The translations under genes were made by a program, and so were the position numbers. A stretch of DNA of 64,000 nucleotides from Diprion similis. Its lineage: Eukaryota > Arthropoda > Insecta > Hymenoptera > Diprionidae. Below the pieces are notes generated by a model. It worked only from the letters and a program-made list of their open reading frames with translations. It had not been told where the DNA came from and did not search any database. The stretch spans positions 193,501-257,500 of the forward strand of contig NC_060106.1 in the NCBI RefSeq assembly GCF_021155765.1, given 5' to 3'. Shown here in pieces: positions 1 to 10,570 of the stretch; within the stretch, counting starts at the first letter, position 1, and the number at the start of each line of letters is the position of its first letter.

Positions 1-1206
1 TCAACAAGGCCTTCATATTCTAAAACTTGCGAGCTAGAGGTCTGGGCATTCCCGAATCCTCTTAGTGTCCTTAACTGACTATTCGTATTATGTATTATGA
101 CTTTTGGTATACAGTGCTCTTTAATCAAATTTAGGGTACTACCTGTGTCGATCAAGGCAGACAACATGCCTCCTTGAACTTTAATGGTTTTATAATACCT
201 CGAGGTGTCCCTTGGATAGTCCGCAGTTCGAATATGCATCATTCCTGTTCTTTCTGAAGTTGAGACTGTTGATGGGTTGGTGCATAATCTTGAGATGTGT
301 CCTTCTTGTCCACATTTAAAACATGTTGGCGGTCCACGTCTGTTGTCCTTGCTTTGTCTCCAATGGCATCGGTCGCTTGTGTGGTTCTCCTTTTTACAAA
401 TCTCACATCTCAGCAATGTCTTCTTCTTAGCGTCGATTCTAATATCTCTAAAATCTCGTCCATCTTTCGGATCCTTTGGTTTATCCCAATTGGACATCTC
501 AATCGATAAAAGTCTTAAATCTTTAAAAAGGGATGTAGGTGTGACATGTCGGGCGGCGACAAGCTGCGTTCGTATCGTGAAATTGTCAATTCCCCTAATG
601 ATATACGAAATTATTTCAGCATCAGTCATTTTGGCTTTCTTTGTCAGATTTAGTTTGTCCAAATAATAGCCTTCGAGTCGTTCTCCTTTTCTCCATCGTC
701 TGTTTTTTATCTTATCCATCAATCGGACTGGGTCTTGGTCTTCGTCGAACATCTGTTTCACTTCTTCACGAATAGTAGCCCAGTCTTTGCCACACGCGTT
801 CTCACATGTCTCGTACCACTTCCGTACGCCGTCAGTAAATTTATTAGTCGCGAGAATTTTCACGGTGTCGTCAGAGAGGTTATACAGAGTTTGTATTTCG
901 TCAATTCGCTTTAACCACATGTCTAGGCTCATAAGCCTCATTTTCTTTATTACCGAAAGGAGGTACCTGAGAAGCAATTTCTGTGTACGGGATCCTGTAA
1001 TTTGTCTGTTGCTCTTCACTATTTGTAGTATTAACTAGTTGAGCGTCCGCTCGATCGGCTCGCTCCCGCAGGGTGACTATTTCTTTGTCGCGATCTCCCA
1101 ACAGCTGGGTCATTTGTGTTAATTGAGCCATCATATTGTCCAACACGCGCTGGTATTGTGTACGTTCGGCCCGAAACTCGACCAGTAACGTTGTCGGGTC
1201 GGTCAT
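1..1206 (-). pseudogene. Ty3/gypsy-like gag-protease, partial, frameshifted
   Basis: Reading the minus strand, an open frame starts with Met at 1206 and runs to a stop at 901. The frame of the homologous continuation (starting MWLKRIDEIQTLYNLSDD near 919) is then open to the window edge, so a one-base shift lies near 905-925. Order of parts: N-terminal coiled-coil-like segment, gag core, two CCHC zinc knuckles (CEICKKENHTSDRC and CFKCGQEGHISRLC, about 390-275), then a retropepsin-like aspartic protease motif LIDTGS near 150. Two knuckles followed by a DTGS protease is the gag-pro order of Ty3/gypsy-class LTR retrotransposons. Gag would form the particle, and the protease would mature it. RT and integrase would lie outside the window to the left. 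The shift makes this copy unlikely to produce normal Gag. Superfamily is inferred from motif order only. Confidence 0.8.
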
Positions 1207-1964
1207 CGTTTCAAAACAAATCCAATACTACACTTTTCTCGCCACGAAGTGTTTATTGTTTTCTTTTGAACGCGTTCGCACCCACTCGTCGATAACCGTC
1301 GTTTAGCGCGTGTCGTCAACGACGCTTCTTCCGAGATCGTGGCTGCGTTCAAAGTTCAAGATTTAGTGTGGCAAAACTACACACACACACACGCAACGCG
1401 GTACGCGGGACCTCGCGGGGTCTATCTATCTCACTCAACTATCCAAGATGTCTACCCAAGTTCCGCCACGTTTTGCCTCGTGGACACAGGGAACCGGCTT
1501 TCCTGATTTTTACTGTTCTAGGTCGATCACAAGGAGTTTTCGTAACTCCGTCAACTTCACACAAAACAAATGCTTCTCCGCTACACACTTTCGACTTTCT
1601 AAATGATGTAGTCACATGGAAAAGTTGTTATCAAAATTGCTAATTTCCGTTCACGCGACAAGTTTCTGAGATTCATCCCACTTCTGAAATCTGTAGGAAT
1701 CCTGTTATAGGTGGGCGGTCGGGGTTAAATAAATGGGTTCTCTCAGATATCACGTCCTATTTTATAATGTTGTTTGTATAGTTTTATTATTTAGTGGAAT
1801 TTACAGTTCTGCCCTTCTGGCTCGTCACGATTTTACACCCCTTTTTTACTCAATTTGTCACTGCCTTCTGCCTCTTGCTACTCTACTATTCGCGGTAGGC
1901 GGCGTACCTGTCTTCCTATATCTAAGTAATTAAATGTGGAGGAAAGAGAGGGGGGGAAGATGTC
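1207..1964 (-). other. Leader/5' flank of the gypsy-like element; no gene
   Basis: This stretch lies immediately upstream of the minus-strand gag start, so it should contain the untranslated leader and possibly the 5' LTR. I could not find a convincing TG...CA LTR pair or primer binding site. A (CA)n run is at 1380-1396. Small open frames here have no recognisable motif. The A1 retrotransposon begins abruptly near 1965, after a purine-rich stretch (about 1934-1960). Confidence 0.4.
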
Positions 1965-1972
1965 TACAGGTG

Positions 1973-4786
1973 ATAAGTTTAAGGCCAAAAATATTGAGTG
2001 TGACAGAGACTCACGTAACAGAGGATATAGATGATGAAGAGTTAAAAATAGATAATTATGAGTGTATACGATGTGATTCGACAAATAGTAGAACGGGTGG
2101 AGTAATGACCTTTATTCAACGAGATATAAAATATAAAAATGTTGCAATAAAAAATATTGAAGAAAATACCTGGATCAGTACTGTTCAGTTATTGGGAATA
2201 TATAAAGGCTTAATAATTTGTAATGTGTACCATTCACCAAATAAAAGTGATGGAGAATTTATACAGAAAATAACGGAAGAATGTGAAACAATAGTTGATA
2301 GAGGACACATAATAGTGTTGGGAGATTTTAATATTGATGTGAGCAAGGAAGGTCATTACTCTAAGCGTCTTATTCAAAATTTACGATGCCTAGGGCTGAA
2401 ACAATATGTAGATAAATATACAAGAATAACAGAAATATCTAAAACTCAAATAGATTTAGTATTCTCAAACTTCTATGTAAAAACGGAAGTGTTAATGGCA
2501 CCCAAAATTACTGATCATCAGATGATACAGATAGACATTTTAACAAATGAGACATCGAAGAATAAAATGATAAAATATGAAACAAGAGATTTTAAGAATT
2601 TAAATGAAGAACGAATAACAACTATTTTACAAAATATGATAAATAATAACTGTGATAGAAACAGTGACACAAATGAGTTAGCAAACAGTATTATAAAATG
2701 TATGGTTGAAACGATAGACATTGTAGCACCAAAAAAAGTTAAAATAATACCGTTACGGTGGAAAGAAAAACCGTGGATTACAAAGGAAGTGAGAGAAGCA
2801 AACAAACAAAAAGACTTGGCATACAAAAACGCAGTATGGACAAATTTACGATGGAAGTGGGACGAATTTAAAAGAGTGTGAAATATAGCAGTAGCATTAT
2901 CTAGAAGAAGTAAGAGAAATTTTTATGAACAAAATATTGACGAGGTAAAAACAAATCCTAAAAGAATGTGGAGTTCATTAAAAGAACTAATAGGAAATAA
3001 GAAGAAAAAGGAAAATACAAAAGGTGTGAGTTATAATGGACAAATATATACTGACGATGCAATAATAGCAAACAAATTTAACAAGTATTTCCTAAAAAGT
3101 ATAGATGATATAGTAAAAGAAACGGAAGCGAGGGAAAATAATGAAATAGAAATAGAGACAGAAACAACGTTCGAAAATTTTAAACAGGTAACTAAAAAGG
3201 AAATAGATTTGATAATACGAAATTTGGAAAATAAGAAAGGAACAGATGAAGGGATTAGCACGAAATTTATAAAACTAGCATGGAAAAGTATTGGGGATAT
3301 AATGTTAACGATGGTAAATAAATCTTTAAAAGAAGGAATTTTTCCAGAAAGGTGGAAAACATCAACAATCTTACCGATCCCAAAAGTAGCGAGAAGTATA
3401 AAATTAGAAGATCATAGACCGATAAATATGTTACCAATTTATGAAAAAATATTAGAAGTAGCAGCAAAAAATCAAATAATAGAGTATATTGAAAGCAACA
3501 ATATTCTTATTGATGACCAGTCTGGATTCCGGAAAAATTATTCTTGCGAAACAGCGTTGCAAAATACGGTAATTGAGTGGAGGAAAGCTTTGGATGAAAG
3601 TAAATTTATAGGAGTGGTATTTTTAGATTTTAAGCGAGCATTTGAAACAATAAATAAGGAGGTATTGATGAAAAAACTGTATAAATATGGCATAAAAGGT
3701 AAAGTTTATAAATGGATAAAATCTTACCTAACAAATCGAAAGCAAGAGGTAAAATTTGGGCATAGTAAATCTGAGAAAAAAAATACGAGACATGGGGTTC
3801 CACAGGGATCGGTCCTTGGCCCTTTACTATTTGTAATATATATAAATGACATTATAAAGAAATTAAAGTTCGCGTCGTGTAAGTGTTTTGCGGATGATAC
3901 AATAATATACGTAAGTGACAAAGATAGCAGTATTATAGAAAATAAGTTAAACAAAGACTTGGAAAGAATAGCGAAGTGGTTACAAGTAAATGCACTCACA
4001 CTAAATACGACAAAAACAAAGTTCATGATGATACGGGATGAGAGGAAAAAATATATACAAAATAGCTGTGATATAAGAGTAAAAGGTGATAAAATGAATG
4101 AGGTTACGGAAATGAAGTACCTTGGTATAATATTAGACAAGAATATGAGATTTAATAATTTGGCGGCATATATGGTTAAAAAAATTGCGAAGAAAATAAA
4201 TTTTATGTATAGAGTAAGTAGATATGTAAGTTCGAATACACTAGTTATAATATATAAAAGTATTGTTGCACCACACTTCGAATATTGTAATACATTGTTA
4301 CTGAATGTCAATAAATATTGGATGGACATTTTACAAAAAACTCAAAATAGGGCCATGAGAGCCATTTTAAAATGTGACAGATATACAAGAATAGACGATA
4401 TGCTGGAAGCACTAGGTTTTATGAATGTACGACAGAGGATGGAATATAATGTGTGTTTATTTGTTTTTAAAACAGTAAATAAAATGATGCCAAGGTATTT
4501 GTGTGAGCAAATAAAATTAATAGAGGAAAGACATAAGTACAATACGAGACAGAAAGGTAATATAAATGTAAAATTTAGCAGAACGAGTGAAGGGCAAAAG
4601 AGCTTGACGTACAAAGGATTTGAAATGTACAATAAACTTAGTGAAGAGACAAAAGCCGCACGAAACATATTAGAATTTAAAAGATTATTGAAAGTAGAAA
4701 TAAGGAGAGTTGCGCAACAATATATAAATTTATGTAAAACTAGAATAAGAACAAGCGTTAATGTAAGATTAGATGATGTAAAGTAG
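1973..4786 (+). pseudogene. ORF2 (endonuclease-RT) of A1, one nonsense codon
   Basis: The polyprotein-type ORF2 carries an endonuclease/exonuclease/phosphatase (EEP) domain that nicks the target, and a reverse transcriptase that copies element RNA at the nick. Seen: TETHVTED, the GDFNIDV motif near 2320 and TDHQ near 2510 (EEP); RT motifs VVFLDFKRAFETINK near 3615, HGVPQGSVLGPLLFV near 3793 and the catalytic FADDTIIYVS near 3888. The C-terminus (APHFEYC...QKTQNRAMRAIL) is conserved among A copies. No RNase H domain is seen. A TGA at 2879-2881 interrupts the frame between EEP and RT; the frame is otherwise open to the TAG at 4784-4786. The N-terminal part of EEP is lost by 5' truncation. Homology to A3 ORF2 is clear throughout. 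Confidence 0.85.
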
Positions 4787-4810
4787 AAATAATGTATGTA
4801 AAAATCAAAG

Positions 4811-4822
4811 TAGCGAAAGCTA
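4811..4822 (+). other. 3' hairpin of A1
   Basis: TAGC-GAAA-GCTA, a 4-bp stem with a GNRA-type loop, just before the tail. It corresponds to hairpins at the same place in A2-A5 and is a probable 3' recognition signal for target-primed reverse transcription. Confidence 0.6.
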
Positions 4823-4841
4823 GTAAATCTCTTAAATCAAT

Positions 4842-4844
<3 letters not shown>

Positions 4845-4888
<44 letters not shown>

Positions 4889-4947
4889 CCTCCCTCCCTC
4901 CCTCCCTCCCTCCCACCCTCCCTCTCTCTCTCCCTCTCTCTCTCTCT
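4845..4947 (+). repeat. (TC)n/(CCCT)n microsatellite between A1 and B1
   Basis: About 100 bases of pure pyrimidine TC with an internal CCCT block. It joins the ATCAATC tail of A1 directly to the truncated 5' end of B1. Confidence 0.98.
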
Positions 4948-5696
4948 GAGCAAAATCTAATTCTCCAGCGTCTCATTAACTGCGCAATAAGATTCATTTT
5001 CAATCTGAGACGTGATGTGCATATAACACCTTATCGCAGACAACTAGGTTGGCTTACAGTAAGATCGAGACGGCTTTACTTTCTCGGTATTATGACATAC
5101 AAGATCATTCAAAACGATGCACCGGCCTACTTGTCTGAACTCTTCATTCGTCACCAGCCTTTAGTACAACGCCCACACAGACATGGAAACCAAAATTTAT
5201 TTCATATTCCGCAACATCGCACAGTAACATATCGAAATTCATTCCACCTATCTGCTATATATTTTTGGCACTCACTCCCGGCTGAAATTGTCTCATCTTC
5301 ATCCCTCCCCATCTTCAAAAGCCGACTCTTCGCCTCCCTTTTTGCTTCTGACACTGAATCAACTTAAATACCAATCATGACATAACGTACAGAACAAACA
5401 TGTTCTCAGCGTAAGCGTAGATTAAAGTGAGCACAACGCGAGCTGTGAATTAAATTTAAAACGAGCGAAATACCTCATATCTATATTAACATCACTTACC
5501 ATATAAACTATAATAACAAAAATTTTGTCAAATTGAAACTATTATGTATCTACATTTAGTAACAAAACCGAATATCATACTGTATAAGCACATAGTAGCG
5601 TAAGAATTGAATTATTCAAACTATATTTTTATTCTCTAATTATAAACTGATATTGTTCATTTGCCTCAGGGTTTACCAAGGCATAAATAAACCAAT

Positions 5697-5699
<3 letters not shown>
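4948..5699 (+). mobile_element. Non-LTR retrotransposon copy B1 (family B), 3' fragment
   Basis: A 5'-truncated family B copy retaining only the last part of ORF2 (open in frame to the stop at 5365-5367) and the 3' UTR. The peptide LQRLINCAIRFIFNLRRDVH and later YFLGIMTYK, YRNSFHLSA and WHSLPAEI match the C-terminal region of B2, B3 and B7. The frame begins inside the CT tract, so it has no start of its own. The 3' UTR (5368-5699) ends in a hairpin, AAATAAA and CCAATCAATC, then (TC)n. Confidence 0.85.
5662..5683 (+). other. 3' hairpin of B1
   Basis: TGCCT (5662-5666) pairs with AGGCA (5679-5683), directly upstream of TAAATAAA. The same position and fold occur in other B copies, with T-A to C-G exchange at the last pair. 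Confidence 0.55.

Positions 5700-5754
<55 letters not shown>
5700..5754 (+). repeat. (TC)n microsatellite between B1 and A2
   Basis: Pure CT dinucleotide run of 55 bases. The next base starts A2 with GAGAACTGC. Confidence 0.98.
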
Positions 5755-5757
<3 letters not shown>

Positions 5758-5892
5758 AACTGCACAAAAGCTGCGGATAAATATAATCTTAATAATATGG
5801 CGTCCAACCACGAGGCAACGGATCCCAACTGCGAATCGTACAAAAGAGAGGTAAACAGAAACAGAAAAAATATATTATACGGTAGAGAATAG
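5755..5892 (+). pseudogene. ORF1 C-terminal fragment of A2
   Basis: About 45 codons ending in NHEATDPNCESYKREVNRNR and a TAG stop at 5890-5892. The same C-terminal signature (D/NHEATD..C.SY) ends ORF1 of A3, A4 and A5, where it is part of the zinc-knuckle region of the nucleic-acid-binding ORF1 protein. The rest is lost by 5' truncation. Confidence 0.8.
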
Positions 5893-5895
5893 CAA
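5887..5895 (+). promoter_or_regulatory. In-frame ORF1 stop, readthrough context GAA-TAG-CAA (A2)
   Basis: ORF1 ends with TAG and ORF2 continues in the same frame; the EEP Asn motif (LNAQG) is 17 codons downstream. Codons on both sides, GAA and CAA, are the same in all four A junctions. UAG followed by CAA resembles the start of the known UAG-CAR-YYA leaky context. Readthrough is inferred, not shown. Confidence 0.6.
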
Positions 5896-7804
5896 CGAAC
5901 GAAAAACAAAATATATCAGAGTCACCCGTTTATGTTAGTCCTAAATGCACAAGGCTTTTTACATAATAAAGATGAAATAGAAGAACTGATAATAGAACTA
6001 AGACCGAAAATTGTTTGTCTAACCGAAACACATGTAACGGAGGAGATTGATATTTCTGAACTAAAAATATTAAATTTTGAGGTAATAAGATGTGATTCCG
6101 AAAATAGAAGGAACGGCGGGATTTTAACATATATTGACGAAAATTTGGAATACAAAATAATTACAATAAAAAACATAGAACAACGAACTTGGATCAGCAC
6201 AATTCAATTGATGGGATCATATAAAGACATTACAATATGTAATGTATACCATTCGCCGAGTAAAAGCACAGGGGCATTTATCACGGATATAAGTGATGAA
6301 TGCGAGAAAATAATTGACAAAGGACATGTATTAATAGTAGGGGATTTTAATATAGATTTAAAAAAAGAAAATGACTATTCCAAAAGATTAATACGAAACA
6401 TGACTTGTATAGGACTTAAACAATATGTTAAGGGATATACTAGAATTACCGAAACATCAGCAACGTTAATTGACTTGGCTTTTTCAAATTTTAAAATTGA
6501 TGCTCATATACTCTCAACTCCAAAAATTACTGACCATAGCATTATAAAAATTGACCTGCACGAAAATGAGAAAAATGGAGCAAAGATAACGGAATTTTAC
6601 AGAAGAGACTACACTAATTTTAAAGAACATGATTTTAACAACCGGATAATCAACAACATCGAACAAACTTGTAATGTAAATAGTAGTGTAGATGACACAG
6701 CGAGTAATATAGTGATAGGGATTACCGAATCAATGAACATATTTGCACCGATTATAAAAAAGAGATTACCAAAAAGATGGCAAAGTAAACCATGGATCAC
6801 AAATGCAGTGAGAGAAGCAAGTAGACAAAGAGACCAAGCATATAAAAGAGCAACGAGCAGTAAATCAATCGACGATTGGACACAATACAGGACGATGCGT
6901 AATAAAGTAGTTTTAATAACAAGACAGTGCAAAAGACAGTTCTACGAAGAAAATATTGACTCGGTTAAAGCAGACCCGAAAAGAATGTGGAAAACGTTGA
7001 AAACAGTACTGGGAGGGAAAAAAAAGAAGAAAATTACAAAGGAATACAGTTTGATGGAAATATATGCAAAAACAAAAAGGATATAGCCAATAAATTCAAC
7101 GATTTCTTTTTAAACAGTATAGACGACATTCTCAATCATGGACAAGATGACGGTGGATACGACATTGACACTGATATAAACATAAGCATGCGAAATACAG
7201 ATATAATATTTGAAAACTTTGCAGAGGTTACAAAAGAAAAAATTGATAAAATAGTGACAGGATTAAAAAACAAAAATGGAACAGAAGAGGGGATTAGCAC
7301 GGAGATATTAAAGATAGCGTGGAGAAGCATAGGGAGTAAAATGCTTATGCTTGTAAATAAATCAATGCAAGAAGGAGTCTTCCCGGAAACGTGGAAAACA
7401 TCGACAGTAGTGCCGATCCCAAAAGTAACAGGCAGTAAAAAGGCGGAAGAGCACCGGCCCATAAACATGCTGCCAATGTATGAAAAAATTCTAGAAATTG
7501 CGGTAAAAAACCAAATTATTGACTATATTGAAAGGAACAATATACTAAGGGATGAACAGTCGGGTTTCCGGGAAGGCTTCTCTTGTGAAACTGCATTACA
7601 AAACGTGATAATCGGTTGGAAAAAAAGTACAGATAAGAACGAAAAGGTCGGAGTAGTATTCCTAGATTTTAAGAGAGCATTCGAAACGGTCGATCGACAG
7701 AGGTTGCTTATAAAAATGGAAAAATATGGAATCAAAGGAATGGTATTAAAATGGTTCCATTCCTATTTAAGTACACGGACGCAGCAAGTTAAATATGGAG
7801 ACAT

Positions 7805-9052
7805 TGTCACATCCTCGATGCCCTCTGCCCCTACTCATTAGTTTTATTTCAGTTTCGATTAAATTCATTTATATCTCATGTTTTTGAGTCTCCGTATGCA
7901 TTGTATGCATACGGCTTTCTTTATCACTTTTTACGGCTCTGGGAAATAACCACCCCCAGCTTATAATAATCTTACTCATTAAATAATGTTACGGGATAAT
8001 CCTTATCTAAACAGACTAGAATATACAAACTCTCTAAGAGTAACCAGATGACCGGAAATCGCTTCTCGATATTTCCAGGTATGCAGAATCTGGCACGCAC
8101 GTGCAACGGATTAAAATCCATATATCCATCTTTGAAGTGTCTGTTTGGACAGGGTCATCCCGAACATACAGTAGAATATTTTTTATCATGTACCAAAACA
8201 AGCACGGCAATTCCCACCCGCACTCATGGAAGAGGCGGGATTAGTTGAGATAGTTTTGCATGCTACACCGTACCCAAAGGGCGGGGGTAGTTAATAGCGA
8301 ATGGGAAATTCAAAATCTTATCAATACTTCCTTATTGGACAGCTCTCTCAAAGATGCTGGGAACCAATCAGGAAGTAGTTTTTCTCAATTCTCAATTCTC
8401 AGTTTTTCTGAACAGACAGTTGTGGGATAGTCGTCAGACAGTTGTGGGATAGTCGTCAGACAGTTGTGGGATAGTCGTCAGTGAGTCGTGACATAGTTCA
8501 GCAGTTCTTACCGTTTCGTCAAGCAGTCATTACATAATTGTCAGACAGTCTTTAACAGAATTTGTTCTCTCAGTTTTAGGCAGATCAATCAGACCAGAGA
8601 ATCTGTTAGAAATTCAAAAGGTCTTTTATTTTATTTAACTCAACAAACTAAAGCGCTAAAAGGGAATTCCGTGACTTTATATTTAAAACCTTTCATCTTT
8701 TATAATTAAAATCATTATAAGAATTTTCTTTAAACCTTAATTGAATAAACAAATATCGTGTGTTAAACTTACATCGCGAGTTGAACAATTAATTACCTTT
8801 AACGCCTAATATAAATTAAGCGATCAGTAACTTTAACCAATTTCACCACCGGCCGAACACGCAGAGCCGCCCACATAGCCCGAATCAACGGTCACCAGCA
8901 AAAGGTAAGTGACCATTTTATTATCAAAGTCGGTTCAACCAAGAGGGAAAACGACATCAAATTCAAATAATTCACCATCCGGGAGAACTAGTCCGAGCCA
9001 AGCGTTATATTTTTGGGAGTGGTTTGGTCATCAACTAACCCAGCCCATAACA
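7805..9052 (+). mobile_element. Solo LTR (about 1.25 kb) inside A2
   Basis: The element starts TGTCACATCC and ends CCCATAACA, giving TG...CA ends, and is flanked by ACAT at 7801-7804 and 9053-9056. Deleting it plus one ACAT restores the A2 reading frame exactly, which fixes the ends. No gag, RT or integrase is inside, so it is best read as a solo LTR left by recombination; a 4-bp duplication suits Ty3/gypsy. Strand cannot be assigned from TG...CA ends alone. A possible 5' splice site (AAAGGTAAGTGA) is near 8903. Short open frames such as 8048-8248 have no recognisable product. Confidence 0.8.
8417..8480 (+). repeat. Three 22-bp tandem repeats in the solo LTR
   Basis: Unit CAGTTGTGGGATAGTCGTCA plus GA, at 8417, 8439 and 8461; the third lacks the last two bases. 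It may be an enhancer-like block of the LTR promoter region. Confidence 0.9.
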
Positions 9053-10162
9053 ACATTATGTCAAAAAAACGGGTGACAAAACATGGTGTACCGCAAGGCT
9101 CGGTGCTCGGTCCAATCCTTTTTGTGTTGTACATAAATGACATTGTAAATCAATTGGAATATTGTAAATGTAAAATGTTTGCTGACGATACTGTGATTTA
9201 TGTAAGTGGTAATGACGAATGCGAAATAGAAAGAAAATTGAATGACGATTTAAAAAATATAAGTCGGTGGTTGTACAAAAATGGGTTAAGATTAAACACA
9301 AACAAAACTAAATTCATGATAATACACGACTATCGAAAGCCTCATAGAATTAATAACTGTGATATAAAGGTAGAAAACAAACAAATAGAAGAAGTTAAAG
9401 AAATAAAATATCTTGGTGTAATAATCGATAACAACCTAAAATTTAACGAACTGGCGATGTATATTGTCAAAAAAGTCGCGAAGAAAGTAAATTGGATGTA
9501 TAGGTTAAATAAGTATGTATCATTACCCACATTAGTCACTGTGTACAAAACCATTATCGCGCCTCATTTCGAATACTGTAACACACTAATGCTAAATATG
9601 AGTGAGTACTGGTTGTATATAATGCAGAAAACACAAAATAGGGCAATGCGTGCAATTTGACGATGCAACAGGTACACGAGAATTAGAGACATGCTGGATG
9701 CGCTATGCTTTATGAATATAAGAGAAAGAATGAAATATACGGTTTGTTTATTTGTTTACAAAATGAAAATGGGACTCATGCCTAAATATCTAAGAGAAGA
9801 AACGAAAACAGTAGGGAGTAGGCACGGATATAATACACGACAGCGTGAAAATATACAAATCATGTATTGCAAAACAACGGCAGGACAAAAGTGTTTAACG
9901 TACACGGGCTTCGATTTATATAATAAATTACCAGCAGAATTAAAGGAAGCGAAAAGTGTAGAGGTATTTAAGAGACTACTGAGAAAACATGTAATGGACG
10001 AAAGGAGAATGTGAAAGAGAAGATGTTTATATTAAGGGGAGGTAGAATTGAATCAGATGAACGTAACTATAGATGTAAGTTAAAGATGTAAGATAAAAAT
10101 GTAAGTTATAGATGTAAGATAAAAATGTAACTCTAAATGTAAGCTCTCAGATAGAGCAATAG

Positions 10163-10175
10163 TAGCTTAAAGCTA
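10163..10175 (+). other. 3' hairpin of A2
   Basis: TAGCT-TAA-AGCTA, immediately followed by AATAAA. Equivalent to the A1, A3, A4 and A5 hairpins. Confidence 0.65.
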
Positions 10176-10194
10176 AATAAAGCATATTCATTCA

Positions 10195-10199
<5 letters not shown>

Positions 10200-10282
<83 letters not shown>
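10200..10282 (+). repeat. (TC)n microsatellite between A2 and A3
   Basis: CT run ending TTTCTCT. The end forms a palindrome TTCTCT-GTC-AGAGAA (10277-10291) with the first bases of A3. Confidence 0.97.
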
Positions 10283-10570
10283 GTCAGAGAAGTCGTGTTC
10301 TATATCGCTCTAGACATTATTACACATGTACGTTGAAATCAGTGATGTAAAATTTATTGGATAAGTGCATATTAATTATAAAAACAATGTGTACTAAAGG
10401 CCGGAAAATGGCACACGTGGATTTTTTACTTTAGTGGATATTTTAAAAATTCACAAACTCAGGGAATACCAAAAACCTCGCAATATAACGGCTAAATCAT
10501 CGTGTGAACACTACGCAGGCTCACCGCGCATCGTTATGTGTGTGTCTCTTCATAAACGTCAAAACCAACA

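Larger units (their letters stand above)
1965..4844 (+). mobile_element. Non-LTR retrotransposon copy A1 (family A), 5' truncated
   Basis: The copy starts inside the endonuclease domain of ORF2 and runs through RT to a short 3' UTR with hairpin and an AAATCAATCAATC tail that merges into (TC)n. ORF1, the ORF1/ORF2 junction and the first endonuclease motif are missing. It is the first of 13 same-orientation copies. The left end is not in a (TC)n tract, unlike the other copies; the exact breakpoint is uncertain by about 30 bases. Confidence 0.85.
5893..10014 (+). pseudogene. ORF2 (endonuclease-RT) of A2, broken
   Basis: EEP domain 5940 to about 6560 (LNAQG, TETHVTEE, GDFNID near 6340, TDHS near 6530), RT from about 7290 (HRPINMLPMYEKILE, DEQSGFR, VVFLDFKRAFETVDR near 7660) and, after the solo LTR, HGVPQGSVLGP near 9085 and FADDTVIYVS near 9178. 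Three lesions are seen: a frameshift in the A-run near 7020; insertion of the solo LTR at 7805; and a TGA at 9658-9660 within the RAMRAI(L) motif where sister copies have a leucine codon. Removing the LTR with one target duplication joins the two parts exactly in frame (GDI-MSKK). Function as in A1; this copy cannot make full ORF2. Confidence 0.85.
5755..10199 (+). mobile_element. Non-LTR retrotransposon copy A2 (family A), 5' truncated, carrying a solo LTR
   Basis: The copy starts in the last codons of ORF1, includes the ORF1/ORF2 junction, all of ORF2 and a 3' UTR ending in AGCTAAATAAA, a CATT-repeat tail and (TC)n. A 1248-bp LTR-like element with 4-bp target duplication splits it at 7805-9052. 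Without the LTR the copy is about 3.2 kb. Confidence 0.85.

Noticed and set aside
5629..5909. Open frames rich in Leu-Ser or Arg-Glu repeats across the CT tracts (also near 4758-5003 and 19984-20190)
   Set aside because: Pure translation of (CT)n or (GA)n in either strand; no coding meaning.
8417..8480. Triple 22-bp repeat as a possible CRISPR-like array
   Set aside because: No spacers; direct tandem units in an LTR of a eukaryotic genome.
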